Assembly (NCBI GenBank): GCA_023512835.1
Contig: CM042087.1
Coordinates: forward strand, 44,944,017-45,008,016
Origin: Taxillus chinensis
Taxonomy: Eukaryota; Streptophyta; Magnoliopsida; Santalales; Loranthaceae
Direction: 5' to 3'
DNA: 64,000 nucleotides
Positions within the stretch are counted from its first letter, which is position 1. Each line of letters starts with the position of its first letter. Positions 34,783 through 47,310 of the stretch are shown one piece after another. Below the pieces are notes generated by a model. It ran no database searches. It saw nothing but the letters and a program-made list of their open reading frames with translations, and was not told where the DNA came from. The translations under genes and the position numbers were made by a program.

Positions 34783-36721
34783 ACGGAAAAGGCATTGACA
34801 TTAACTTCATCAAAATCAATATCAAATTTCGATGAAAAATATCATTTTTGTATAAAATTAAAGTTCTTCTCTTCATAAGCCTATATTAAATTAATTCTAT
34901 TCATCAAAAAATTAATATAAAATATTAATTCGTTAAAATTCACAAAAATAATATATTTATTGTAGTTAAAACCTATACATTTAACATTTCTACTATTTCA
35001 ACGCCAACTGATTTCATAATTTTTGTTAAATTCGAAATTTTTATTGGTTTTTCATGATACCAATGTCAATGTTCGAGTAAAATTGAAAACTGATGGGCTT
35101 TTTTTTTTGTTTTTTCAATTCAAAAAAGAGTTTGTCCGATCCATTGCATCTCTAGGCCATGATAAAAAGGTTCGATGTCCTAGTTGGCCAGTTGTCAACG
35201 CCCAGAGATATGATATCATAAGTCATTGATGCATAGATAGATAGGTCCAGCTCCAGCACTCACGTTTGATCCTGGTCCCGGTTGGGACCAAAGTCGTTTT
35301 ACAGCCTACCTTTTAGACTTGGGGGATATGGGCCTCTCAGCCTTGGCCCAATAAATCGCGTTTCGGTGACTTCCACCGAGAGAGAGAGAGAGAGAAAGAG
35401 AGGCACGGAATGAATCAAGGTTGACCTTGCATGATAACCTCATATATGGTAGGACTGTACACTAAAACCATTAACCCAACTTAACCTTTTGTTAGTATCT
35501 GATCCAAAAGAGCATAATTGAAATATATCAAAATTAATATTCTTGAAAAATATTATTTAGTGTTACTCTGAAAGAGGGTAAATCATAAGTTATGATTTTT
35601 TTTAAAAAAAACATTGATACATTGCTCCTGAGAAAATAATAATAAATACAGTGTGGCCCTAAATTTGCACATAACTTGAAGAAAATGTATATTCAATTAG
35701 TCTTCATTCCTTAAGGGGAAAAACATAAAAATATATTACTGTAACTTATATTATTTAGCAAGCCTTGTTTCACACATAACTTACTTTTTGAATTCTCAAT
35801 AAAATTAAGAACGGTTAATTTTCTTTTGTAGGCCGGATGTGAACTAGAGCCAGTCAGCCAGGCCAAGCTGATGAAGACCAGACCCAGACCAGATGATGTA
35901 ATCAACGGCCAGAATGTCTAAATCTAATGACATTAGCAGGCCCGGGCCAGACCAAGACCAGGCCCGGACAAAGAATGGATTCAGAATGGACCTAGCTGCA
36001 GACCTTGATCTAGATCCAGATCCAAATTCAAGCCCAAGACTTGATCCAAAACTTCTTCCATTTTTTTTAAAATGAAAAAAATAATACATATAATTTCTTT
36101 AAACCTATAAATATAAGAGGACTACAAATATCTTTTGTTTAGACTTTTCATACACATGCATTATTTTATTAGGATGAGTGATTTTCAGAAAGACTATACC
36201 ATTGGATAATAATGCTACTTGTAGTGTTAATAAATAAGAAAAAATGTAAAAAATATGTAAAAAAAAACTAAATCATAAATACAAATCGACTAATTTATTA
36301 GACCAATAAAATACAATATACACTCAAGTATTCACAAAATAAACTTACAAATAATTTTTTTCACGTTTAAAATTCACGTAATTTATATTGCCGGTTGGCA
36401 TGGGTCCAAAACTCCAAATCAGTGGCGGACCACCTGCGAACGGTCACCGAAATAGCCAGTAGAAAAGTGTTAAAAAAGCGCATACAGAATCGGCGCCACG
36501 CGTACAATCTTATCCTTTCAGTCAACCGACAATAAATATTTTTATATATTTCCAATTTTAGAAACACGCGCGCCAATCCAATTTTATATATATATATATA
36601 TATATATACACACGCACGCACACACACACACGCGTACCACTCATCTACCAGTCCCAAAAAGAGCGATCTCTCTTTTATCTTCTATCTCTCTCTCTCTCTG
36701 AAAAGCAGGACAATTGGTCTA
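34783..36721. other. Intergenic DNA upstream of the 120-residue gene
   Basis: AT-rich DNA with a GA run (about 35379-35401) and a GC-richer patch at about 35830-36020 with repeated CCAGACC/CCCGGGCC motifs, perhaps a decayed transposon. A TA run with a CCAAT motif just before it (about 36574-36609) and a CA run precede the next start codon by about 110 bp and could be its core promoter. Confidence 0.5.
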
Positions 36722-37084
36722 ATGGCCGCCGCTCTGTTGCCTTTCCGGCCGACCACCGTCCGTCCCCGTGCCGCCTCCGTCGACCGCAACCCTGGCACTA
36801 GGAGCCCCTCCACTGGAAACTGGTGGACGCCCATCTTCGGCTGGTCCTCCGATCCGGACTACATTGACTCCGCCGCTAACGCCAAGCGGTGCCTTTCCGT
36901 CGAGGTGGAGGACAGATCCGTGCCGGATCTTGTCCGGAAACGATCCGAGTCTCGGTTCGCGCCCGGATGCTTCACCCCGGAGAAGGCCAGGCAGCTCCGG
37001 AAGATGACTATGGAGACGGCGTCGTCTCACGACATGTACCACTCCGCCATCGCCTCGCGCCTCGCCACCGACTTCGATCCCTAA
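36722..37084 (+). CDS. Small conserved plant protein of unknown function (120 aa)
   Basis: An intronless, GC-rich frame of 120 residues with a start preceded by a pyrimidine-rich leader. No signal peptide or membrane segment. Two blocks stand out: a Trp-rich NWWTPIFGWSSDPDYID at 33-49, and a C-terminal FTPEKARQLRKMTMETASSH (84-103) followed by DMYHSAIASRLATDF, probably helical. The middle is charged. I recall similar short plant proteins combining an NWW/FGW block with a C-terminal FTxEKARxLR block, but know of no assigned function. The contrast in base composition with the AT-rich flanks, and 3' sequence rich in TTTATA motifs, support a real gene. The opposite-strand ORF (36719-37270) is its shadow. 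Confidence 0.85.
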   Translation: MAAALLPFRPTTVRPRAASVDRNPGTRSPSTGNWWTPIFGWSSDPDYIDSAANAKRCLSVEVEDRSVPDLVRKRSESRFAPGCFTPEKARQLRKMTMETASSHDMYHSAIASRLATDFDP

Positions 37085-39409
37085 TTCGTGTGTATTTATA
37101 TTTATATTTATTGGAGCGCTAGAATCCACCCTGTGTCTGTGTATAAACCACACCCTCCGTTTGTACTGTGCCTGTGTGCGCGTAAGAGGGCTTGTTGTGT
37201 ACCTGCCTTGCCTACTATGTAATAATAACGCCTCCGTCACTGTTTTTTTTTTTTTTTTTTTATAGTTCATTTTTTTATTTCCATATTATCCAAAATTTGC
37301 GTTACTATATATTTTGTTTTATTGATTCAATGAATTAATCAGACTTTATCCGAATGCTGTATAGATTCCATCATCCGACCGCTGTAGTAGGCGATTCTAG
37401 CTTGTGTCACGATGAACCATCTTGACAAAATGTGTTCACTGTTGACTCATTAAAAAAAACAGTTGGGTCCGTTTAATTGGCGTCTCCTTTGCGTTATGTG
37501 TCAGTTGCGTCTCTTTTGTGTTCCGGTTAATGTGTGAGTTTTAAAATTATTTAAAGCTTAATAGGTAATGTATCACACCTAAAAAACTGCATTTAAAGGC
37601 TTGAAAAATCTATTAGTGGTAAATTCTGTAATCATAAAATTACGATCATTTGAAGTTTTGGTCAGAGATTAATAGTTATCTTAAGCATATGAGTTCGAGT
37701 AGAAACTCGAGTCACCTTGCTCGAGAAAGATGTCTCGAACATATATATTCAAGACCTACTTGAACATGTTTGAGGCGTGCTCATACTCAAGTAAAGCTAC
37801 CCTATAGTATTAGTCATTTATATTTATTTATATATTTAGCGAACATATCCGTCACCACTGGCTGAGCCAAAAACTTCTGACGGCACGTTAACTATGCTGC
37901 CTTCGGGACAAGGGACGAAAGCCAAGAAATCGCCAGAATCTAGCTCGACGGTGCCGGAAGAAACAATGCCACCGGTACATGCATGCCTCTGTCGAAGTCA
38001 AAAATGATGGTGGCTTCTGTGTCGACGACAAATTCGGAGGCGGGGAACGTTAAATGGCCACAACAGAAGAAGTTGGGGAGAGAGAGGAGTACATAGTTTT
38101 GGGAGTTTGCTGTGTGCAACAATATGAGATCCTGACACATAACATGTAAGAAAAAAACAATATAGTAAACCTTTGTCCATTTCTGTTGGTATACACCAAC
38201 AACAGAAATGTAACTCGCCAAAACAGCATACATAGTTTTGGGGGTATGTATACACCGTACACCGGCGATCGAAAACAGTTGGCGTTGATCATGAACCTCA
38301 CCTCCACCAACTCCAGCCACAGGGTCTGCCCTCCTGATGTGGTTACCATAAAATTTCCTTTTCTTCTTTAAAATAAAAACAATTTTCCTTTATGTTTTTC
38401 TTTTTTATTGGAACTATTATTTTTAAAACCAACCCTATTTTTTAAAATAATTCTATCCGACCAAACAAAACAACAACTATATCTTTATTAACATTTGAAC
38501 TGGCTAAGCCAAAGCCAGACTTCGGGGCCACCGTGCCATGGAGAGTTAGTTTTAGAGTGGGTCTCTTCGATCAACAGTCTCTCTAGTATCTCTACATAAT
38601 ATTATACTAATTTCTTGTAAAAAATAAAAAATTGTTCTTTACTTGTTTATATATAAATTTACTCTTTATTTATTATTATAATAATTTTTTTTATTTCTCC
38701 TCACTCTTCATTATCTTTACATTTTAATAAAAAAAACTACAATATTTTTTTTTAAAAAATATTTTAAATTAAACTAAATATAAAATATCAAACTTGAAAT
38801 GAGTAAAAATATTCTCTAAAGTGAAATAAATGCAAAAGTGAAACCTTTGAGGGTGGTGCAGTAGCGTAAACTGCACAGTGTGCACTTGCCCAGTGCTTCT
38901 TTTTCTTATTCACTACACCGCAATATCTTCCCCAAACGGGAAACACAAAAACAAAGAAACAAGAAGCCAAACATGTAACATTAGATCAAGACATATTCTT
39001 AACCACCTGTTCACACGTTCATAATGGAAATCGTAATTATTGATGGGAAAGCCTGTTTGAGAAGTGGGCTTCGCATGAAGAGCCGTTTTAGTCCAACAAA
39101 ACCAACTATGATGCATTTTCTAATGTATCATGGTCGCATAATTTTTAAGCAGATCTCTTTCTGCCAGTCAGATTGTTTAAAGCAAAAGAATGAATTTCCA
39201 TCTGCCACCCGAAATGGATTCAACAGAACCTGTTGGCAATCATTGCATTAAAACTAAATCACAACCCAGTTGGTATGGAATAAGCGGCCGGTAAAAAAAT
39301 AAAATCTCAAATTTTCAGCAATTCATGCCAGTAGCACAGTATCAAGCTCCTATGATCGGCAGCCAATGGAAATCTGAAGAACTGTCGTTGGCATCCGTCC
39401 TCCGCAAGC
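37085..39409. other. Intergenic DNA between the small genes
   Basis: The presumed 3' UTR ends near a T-run at about 37243-37261. The rest is AT-rich, apart from a coding-like minus-strand stretch at about 37850-38350 listed separately. Confidence 0.55.
37850..38350 (-). pseudogene. Possible decayed gene fragment, family not recognised
   Basis: On the minus strand, TSGGQTLWLELVE is followed by a good donor (GTGAGG) and, about 200 bp on, by an acceptor at GTGTCAG. Then comes SEFVVDTEATIIFDFDRG. In a shifted frame, coding-like sequence continues with SSGTVELDSGDFLAFVPCPE. The frame change and the absence of a start suggest a broken fragment. I cannot name the family. Confidence 0.3.
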
Positions 39410-42287
39410 TCACTTGCTCTCCATATCATATAGATCAGATCTAATATCTGCTAAGGAAAACGTACACATGAACAGCAGATGATGTACAAGTTCAAATATA
39501 TTAGTTCATATATTATTAGCTTTTTCCATGGTTTGATAGCATTTTATATGGCATGTTGCTTTTGACATCATATCAAGCTAATTTTTTAGCATAACAACGG
39601 TTATATATTTATCTAATATTCTATGTTGTTAACAACGAATGGATGCAAAATCCACCACCACAACTTGGATTATAAATCCCTCTAGATAATGGGCCATTTA
39701 TGCTGCATTTAAACTAAATGCAACTTTACTGACAGGAAAAGATTATTTATTGGTTCTTTAGAATTCATATATCCATCATCAACTTGAGAATATACCAAAC
39801 CTAATAGAGCCACCTGTTTTTATAAAAGAAACAACTTTGGTTATTCTCAACCAATGTAACCCTAAATTCACTACCATCATTAGATGAATACTGATGTCTG
39901 CATTTGAAATCCATTATTTTTAATTTCCAATCATTACGCAATAAGTTTTCACCTATTCATAAATCAAATTTATGCAATATAAACCGGTCTTTATTTTAAA
40001 ACAAAGAAAACAGCTTGCCCCATGTATTACTTTCAAACAAAACATTAAATAATTTTCATAATGACTAGTTATGAACAAGTAGGTAAAAATCACCTACAAT
40101 GGTACCCAACTAATTCATCAAACTGTCATAGCATTATTAGCTCACCAAAACCCACAAGTCATTTGAGAAAAATTATGAAGTAACAATTCAAAAACTAAGT
40201 ACAACATATAAATTGGACCAATACAAGTTAAGAGGCTTCTTTCCGAAAAACAATTTATGAAGGGTGGGATGACCCCAAGATTTTATTCATTAGTTGTAAT
40301 GCTAGTGAATTTCCAACGTAAGATTATAATCTCAATACACTCTCAATATTGTCTCGAGTCAAATGTGTGGACAACATGTATTGCATGACATGAAGCATGT
40401 ATGACAACATTTACGCTGAACACATAAATAGCCCATTTCGATACCATGGTTTTGATACCATGATAAAATCAAAAGGTTACCATCCCAAAACCAATTGATG
40501 ATGGGTAAGGCAATCCTAATATCATATTAATTAATTGCAAAGCAATTGAATTTTTTATGTAGGATAATAATGCCAATCATAATTTTCAAAGCACTAAAGC
40601 GACCAAAAGCTTTAAAGGGTCTCATTAGGTAAGAGGCCTAATGCCTAAGCACCCAAAGATTTTTTTATTGAAATTTGTAATAATATAATAAATAACATAA
40701 CAATTAATACTCATTAGTAAAAATTTTATGCTTATCTAGGTAATTAAGTATTTATTACAAGAAATTAAAGACACATACAAGTAACAACTATATTAAATTC
40801 ATATATTTATATATAAAAAAGTCTTTAAAAGTGAATAAAAATTATAAAAAATGTATCTAAGGTGCTTGTAACAAAGCACTGAGGTGCCTTGGCTATCTAA
40901 AAGGTTTGTCACGACATTATAAGCTAAACCAAACGCTATATGGTGTCAGTTTATGACGATATAAATAGTAGCATGAGATCAAATCAGAACAAATTGAGAC
41001 AAGTTATGCTTTTTAAAGCACAAAATTTGCCAAGGAGTCTTAACTTCTAACACATCCACAGTCATCATGAATCATGTAATGCGGGATAGAATGCCAACAT
41101 ACAAACTAGCATAACACATTGCTGGCCTTTGACTTACACAATGCACACCATGTTACCTCCAAACATAATGATACTTTGAACAATAAAGATATCTCACCAT
41201 AGAAACTAAAGTTTTATTCTCTAATATTCTGTCATGTTAACAGTGAGACATCTCCATCGTACCACTAGAACCAGGAGCTATGAACCCCTCTAGATCATAG
41301 GCCAATTATGCCTGACTTTGAATTAGACACAACTTTACTCAAAGGAAAGGATTATTAATTGGTTCTTCAACAACTGACACTGTCATCTTAAACTACAACA
41401 GATCTAATATAGCTATCTACTGGGAATATAAGTATTGCTGTTCACAGTCAGTGTATGTTAACCCTGCTTACATTACCAATATTGATGTCTGAAATTGGAA
41501 TCCATTATTTCCATTTCACAATTATCATGCGATCAATTACCACACATCCATACATCAGTTTAATGTAATACATGTTGGTCGACAGTTCATACTACAATGA
41601 ATCATCTTGCCTCACGTACCAAGCAAGTGAACAAAAACACATTAAAAAATAAAAATCACATCACAAAAGACAGTTTTCAATTGTCATGAACAAGCAAAGG
41701 AAAAATAGCCTATAATGAATGTTGCAAATGCCATAATAATTCATCAAACTGTCACTGGTCGCAATACTATAGCTAAACCTCACTAGAGAACTACAAATAG
41801 TAGATTAAAAAATGAACGAAAGAAAGAAGGAAGAAAAGGAAAGGAAACAGCATATGCATATGGGAGAATGGGTTGGCTGCCTATAATTTGTTAAGGTAGA
41901 AAAACGGATAGAAATTCACCAACTCACAAGAGGAATAGAAGAAAGGATACATCAAGTAAGAACCATGAGCGAACGCACCGACCAACACCCCTATGAACAA
42001 TCGATCCCTTACATAGGGATTTTTTTGGAACCCAATTCGAACTGTTAGATCAAAATCAAAATATGCATATGAATTCATCAACTGAGCAGAAACAAAAGAA
42101 ACCCAGATAACAAAAAAATCACATAAGTTATCAGAAAGAGAGAGAGAGATTAGAGTTACTGAGAGGAAGAACTGGGGCATATAGGAGAGGAACCAAGAAC
42201 TTGAAAGGGGCTTTACTCTTATGCTTCCTAATGGCAGCTTCGCTTGAACATTATTAGAAAAAACAAAAACAAAACAATTAATGTTTG

Positions 42288-42323
<36 letters not shown>

Positions 42324-42370
42324 TGGGAAATGGCTTACTGGTTTGAGAGATCGGACGACGGCGACGCCAT
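39410..42370 (-). CDS. Small conserved plant membrane protein (78 aa), four exons
   Basis: Four short minus-strand exons join in frame to 78 residues: 42339-42370, 42160-42242, 41951-42041 and 39410-39440. All introns are GT-AG and the phases fit. The protein has a polar N-terminus (MASPSSDLSNHEAAIRKHKS), a hydrophobic stretch FKFLVPLLYAPVLPLIRIGF (about 24-43), a loop with KNPYVRDRL, a second hydrophobic stretch (FIGVLVGAFAHGSYL, about 54-68) and the tail ISDLYDMESK. Two membrane spans are likely. The pattern recalls an uncharacterised plant transmembrane-protein family, but I know of no function. The last intron is 2.5 kb and ends in a 31-bp terminal exon, whose choice rests on frame, splice sites and the YDxESK-stop ending. 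Gene likely real; terminal exon somewhat less sure. Confidence 0.82.
39611..41795 (-). repeat. Diverged direct duplication, about 550 bp, inside an intron
   Basis: Copy 1 (about 39611-40160) and copy 2 (about 41219-41795) share ordered blocks: TCTAATATTCT, CCCTCTAGAT, CAACTTTACT, GAAAGGATTATTTATTGGTTCTT-like text, TTGATGTCTG, AATCCATTATTT and TAATTCATCAAACTGTCA. Both lie in the last intron of the 78-residue gene. Confidence 0.78.
40244..40580. repeat. Short diverged direct repeat in the same intron
   Basis: About 90 bp at 40244 (AAACAATTTATGAAGGGTGG) is repeated in diverged form at 40490 (AAACCAATTGATGATGGGTA), with following matches such as AATTGCAA/AGTTGTAA and TAGGATAATAATGCCAAT against TAAGATTATAATCTCAAT. 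Confidence 0.6.
42290..42321. repeat. (GA)n repeat in intron 1 of the 78-aa gene
   Basis: About sixteen GA units between the first and second exons. Confidence 0.9.
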
Positions 42371-42452
42371 GGCCAGGCAGAAGAGTTGTGGAAGCGAATG
42401 CGGCTTTGAGTTTTGACGTAGACTGGCCTTTCTCGCTTTGGTTTATGGTGTT

Positions 42453-42483
<31 letters not shown>

Positions 42484-45400
42484 CAGGGAAACGTAAGGAG
42501 AGAATTGCAGTTTAGGTCCCCATTGTATATGTCCTTTCTAAACCAAACCCTCTAAATTTCGAATTCGATATGAGGCGTCTGGGCCGGTCAAGGGCCACGC
42601 CGCCAAGGTATAGACGCATAGCGATTGCGTTGTCACGCCTCTCTCTCCAGTCTCCGCGAGTCGACTTGTTGGAAAACAGACAAAATGCTGCTGTATTCAG
42701 TCGCCACATATGACGATCGCGCAGTCGGCTGATGTGGTACATAGAAGTATGTCATATCAGCTGCCGATCGATTGAGGCCAACGAAATCACGCTACTTCAG
42801 CCAACTGTGCGGGCAATATGTCACGATGCCCACTGCAAATAACAATTTGAGTTTAATAATTTTCCACTTACTCTTTCTATGAAACCAAACTGGTAGTTGT
42901 GTAGTATCTTTTAAAGAAACAATTGCTGTCCTAAATAGAAGGAAGAAGCAAAGGGGTGACATACGGCCGAATGAAAATGAGTTCTGCAATTGGGATGAGC
43001 AGGCGACATGCATTCGGCATTGTTGTAGTGATGGAACTTAATTATTCTTCAATGAATACACGCCTCATCAGCATCGATAGCGCGGTGTCTCACTAGCCCA
43101 GCTGCATGTATTGTTTTCCATTGAAGAAAGCATCAAGTCAAAGAGCTCTGGAGAATTATAGTGGGAGAAGAGAAAAACATGGAGAAAGTCTTGTCCAATA
43201 TTTTGAGATATATTTTTAGAGTTATTTGGGATACAGGTTTTGTATCAAGTTTCACATAGGCTCCTAAGTCTAGAAAAGAGGTTAAATTAGATAGCTAATA
43301 GAAAATCAGGTTGTTAATATTGTTTTATTGTCATGGCCTGAAATCTCTTTTCATCAAAATGATTTTTAAACGGGTCATAATTGTTATGCCCAGTCTAATC
43401 CGCATGCGAGACGTGTTAGATGATGAGTTGGCCATTATAATATATATATATATATATATATATTTTAAATATACTATTTCTTTTAAAATTAATTAGTTTT
43501 AGTTTCTATAAATCAAATATAATTTTCACACAACTATAAAGGCAGATAAACTTATAAAATATGAGAATATTATATAAATATTTAATAAATTAAATAAAAA
43601 AATCATGATTTTTTATTTAAATAAAAAGATCAACCAGGTTAGAGCCTGTTTTGGCCCTCATATAAATGAATTAGATTTTACAGTCCGGCCCGCTAAAAAA
43701 TGTGGGCTTGCTCACATGACCTATGACCTAAAAGCCCATTTAACATTCTTATGAACAAACCACAACTTAGTAGAAATCAAATCTCCGTGGTCCATCTAGA
43801 GTCCCTGACTCCCTAAAACCTACATCCTAATTGAAAGTAAATGCTTGTGTTCGTGTTGTGAACTATACAACAATACAATCAATCATTAAACAAACACAAT
43901 TATTGCTGCTCACACTTCAAGGCAGAAGACACCCCCTCCACCATAGCAACATTGTCATACCTTTCTAGGCGAATGTGTATGGCTATACACGCAACATCTT
44001 CTACCAAAGCTAGGTATGAAGATTTTGAGTTCACGGATCATATCTAATTGTTGGAAATGAGTATAAACTTAGCTCACCTTTGTGATTGCTACACCGTTCC
44101 AAGCATGGTTTTAACTGTCATACTAGCTAAATCTCAAGGGCATAATAATCTTATTGTCCAAATCTCAAAAGGCTCAGTATTCTTATATTAATCATCACAA
44201 AGGCGTAATAGTGCTATTGGACAAATCACAATAATCACATCACAAGGATTTAGTAATCTTATTGGTTGAATCATAATATTCACATCATAGAGTTCTCCCA
44301 ATAACAACTCAACATATTAGTTTACATATTCACAATATAAAATAAATAAACTCGAGACACATCACAATCCCAAATAATCTCTAGAGTTCACCTTTCATGT
44401 TTTTTTTAGCTCAATCTCTCATTAACAAGCCAAAAGAAACAAAACAGCTCTTATATTAATGTAATTTTTTTTCAAATTTCAAGAAATTATAACTTTCTTT
44501 ACATAAATCTAATTTGCTTGTAAGACCCCTTATTTTATAGGTATTTCAGTTGGTTATCCAATAAAAATATGAACATATTCACCTGATAAAACATTATGAC
44601 TCACCTAACCACCTTAATTTTCACTTGATCGGAAAGGAATATTTCACTTGACAAAAATATAAACATGTTCATTTGACAAAAAATGGCTTTCCAATCTCAC
44701 CTTGGGTTACTGCCATCTTGTAAAAAGACCAATCTAGTTTGAGCTTCTCTTACATCATAATAGTTTGGTCAAAAAAGTTTCCTTTCGAGTTATTGAATTG
44801 AGCTTTAAAGTTACTCATGATATAGTTGAGTGACCATTATATCATTATAACGAGCTTGTTATCCTCTAACTCGAGTCTTTTAATGAATTCTTTCCACTCC
44901 TCAAGTTTCTTCATCTTTTCGATTCGCATAAGTACCACTTTGGCTAGATGACTTTTCAACGAACATGACTCCATAGACATAGACTTGTCCCTTTTGGCAC
45001 CCATGCCACTACAATCCATTCATTACTGGTTGTGAATACCTCCAACAATGGTTGATTATGTTAGTCAGCTCAATGGCTAACACTAAGTGATGAGTCCTCA
45101 ATATTGAAGGGGTATGAGTTATGAATCCCGCCTTAACAACCTACCCATTAAAGAAGTGATAGGTTATGAGATATGGCTAGACCAATTATAATTGGGTTAG
45201 AGTGTAGTAGGCCCTAGACCACTACTAACCTCTCATTGGTCAAGCTTTACTTAAGATATTAGCTCATTGGGCGCAAACATTTTGCATAGTGGGCCTCGGA
45301 CAACCTAGCCTAACTATAATAGGCTTGGAGGTCCAATCCCCAACCATTCTTTATAATAGGTAATTGTGGTAGGAGTTTGAATTTGGAGCATCCTTTAATC

Positions 45401-46872
45401 TTAGCCCTTCCAGACATAAGATTATGATTAACCATTAAGATGCAGCTTAATGTTTAATACTACATAAGGAGTCCCTAGTATAAACGGAGGTTAGGATTCA
45501 AATCTCGGCCTTAACAACATACCTATTTAAAAAGGTAATGGATTGAGGGATTGGGCCTAAAGGTCAATTGTTTTAGTTGGGCTAGGCTATTATAAGTCTA
45601 ATGGACTGAGTGTGCACACTCAACGAGCTACGTAAAGAGCGGTTAGTTGTGACGGGCTCACGCCCACTACTTCACTCTTTTGACATGTTATTTTGAATAA
45701 ATATTAACTCTAATATCACTTGTAATGGGGCCGAACATATATTCGACCCTGAGATTTTGTAAAGCTCACATATAAGCAAGTAGAAAGAAAATAACCCAAG
45801 CAATGAAAAAAATAGGTTTGTAATAATCAAAAGAAAACTTTAAATTAAATTCAACCTACCTCTACAAATATTCCACTATATAGAGAATTATAAGATAATA
45901 TACTAGTCTAATATTAACATACATTTTTACTAAATAATTTTTTTTATCTTTCCTGTGTTTTTGGTTTGAGTGTAACATTTTTTTTGAGAGCTGACATGAC
46001 ATTTTTTTCCTGAATTCTTTTCATAACCTTCTCTTTCTCTTGCTTTCTATTCCTTCACTCCTTTCTTCTTTTTCCTCCTCCGTCGAGTGTGAGTGGCATG
46101 TATCATTATGAGTATATCGTTTTTTTCTATTTAGTATAGTGTGTGAAAATAAACCTATTGTTTTGTGTAGCAACAAGGTAGATGTAAATAAAAGACATGT
46201 TAAAAGCAAAACAGGTTACATTTTACATTAGAGGGTGGCTGCGTGACGCCAGCCGGGTGCATTTGTGTTTGTGGGTTTTGAAAAAAGTATTATTTTAACG
46301 TAACTATAAATAAGAAAAATATTATTAAAATTTAACTTACAAAATAATTCTCTATATATAAATTATTTTTTACATGTAAATATAAAATAATATTATAGTT
46401 CCACCCACACCCTCGACTGGGGCAAAGGGTCAATCCCACGAGAATGCATCGCTCCCATGCACTGATTTTTCCCGTTCATACGATTGAGACACGAGGTTTA
46501 ATTGCATGATGAAGTGCAAGTGCGTTAGTAATTAGGATTCTTGTAATGTGATATGTTATATTTTATATTGCATTTCCTTTTTTATTTATCAAAAATGTCC
46601 ATAAATTTTATGATTTTTAAAATTTTATAAAACTTCGGTCAAATAAAATTTATGTCCAAAGTTCTTATTTAACCATTAAGATTGCATGTTTAAACATATT
46701 TTTAAAATTATTACTGACTACAGCTGTTAATCCGATACATTTGCTTTAATGGATATTAGTCCCGTAAAAAATTAAATTTTGAAAGAAAAGAAAAACTAAA
46801 CTAAACCCAGCATAACAAACTAGCGGGACATCTTCAAATCCTTCATTAAACATCCTCCGATGCTATCAGCTA
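42371..46872. other. Intergenic DNA, no gene seen
   Basis: The first 400 bp include a 29-base A run (about 42456-42483) and the probable promoter of the 78-residue gene. Further on are a TA repeat (43439-43463) and two SINE-like stretches (about 45050-45200 and 45440-45580) that share TTAACAAC-TACC text after a GAATCCCGCC/CAAATCTCGGCC block. At about 45711-45735 is a degenerate TGGTATCAGAG-like motif on the minus strand. I see no convincing ORF. Confidence 0.55.
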
Positions 46873-46881
46873 CTCAAACAT

Positions 46882-47301
46882 GAGTGCGAGTTCGGCTAAG
46901 GCTTGCGCACAAAATGCCGCACCGTGCGGCTTTTATTTTTTTGGTATAATTTTTATTGTTTGTTTTCAAAATTAGATGTAATATTCATATAGTATATGTA
47001 CTTCTTGTAAAATTTTATAGTAATCTAAAGGTTAGATTTTGCACAAATGCAATTACAAAAAATTAAAAATTTTAAAAATAAAAATACTGAACAAATTTAT
47101 TTTTTTAATTTTTAATTTTTTGTAATTGCATTTGTGCAAAATCTAACCGTTAGATTACTACAAAATTTTACAAGAGGTACATACACTACATGAATATTAC
47201 ATCTAACGGTTAATTTTGGAACCAAACAACAAAAACTATACCAAAAAAATAAAAGTCGACGTAATGCGCTTTTGTCATGCACTTAGCAATAACTCGCGCT
47301 C
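46882..47301. mobile_element. Mutator-like foldback MITE, 420 bp
   Basis: A near-complete inverted repeat with arms of about 180-190 bp each around an AT-rich loop near 47090. The outer ends read GAGTGCGAGTT and, on the complement, GAGCGCGAGTT. A perfect 9-bp target duplication, CTCAAACAT, flanks it at 46873-46881 and 47302-47310. A 9-bp duplication with long inverted repeats is the mark of Mutator-like elements. A transcript would form a long hairpin. Confidence 0.88.
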
Positions 47302-47310
47302 CTCAAACAT

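Noticed and set aside
41881..42180. 99-codon ORF read straight through exons 2 and 3 of the small membrane gene
   Set aside because: It reads intron sequence in part and uses the wrong frame at its start; the spliced 78-residue model explains the conserved segments better.
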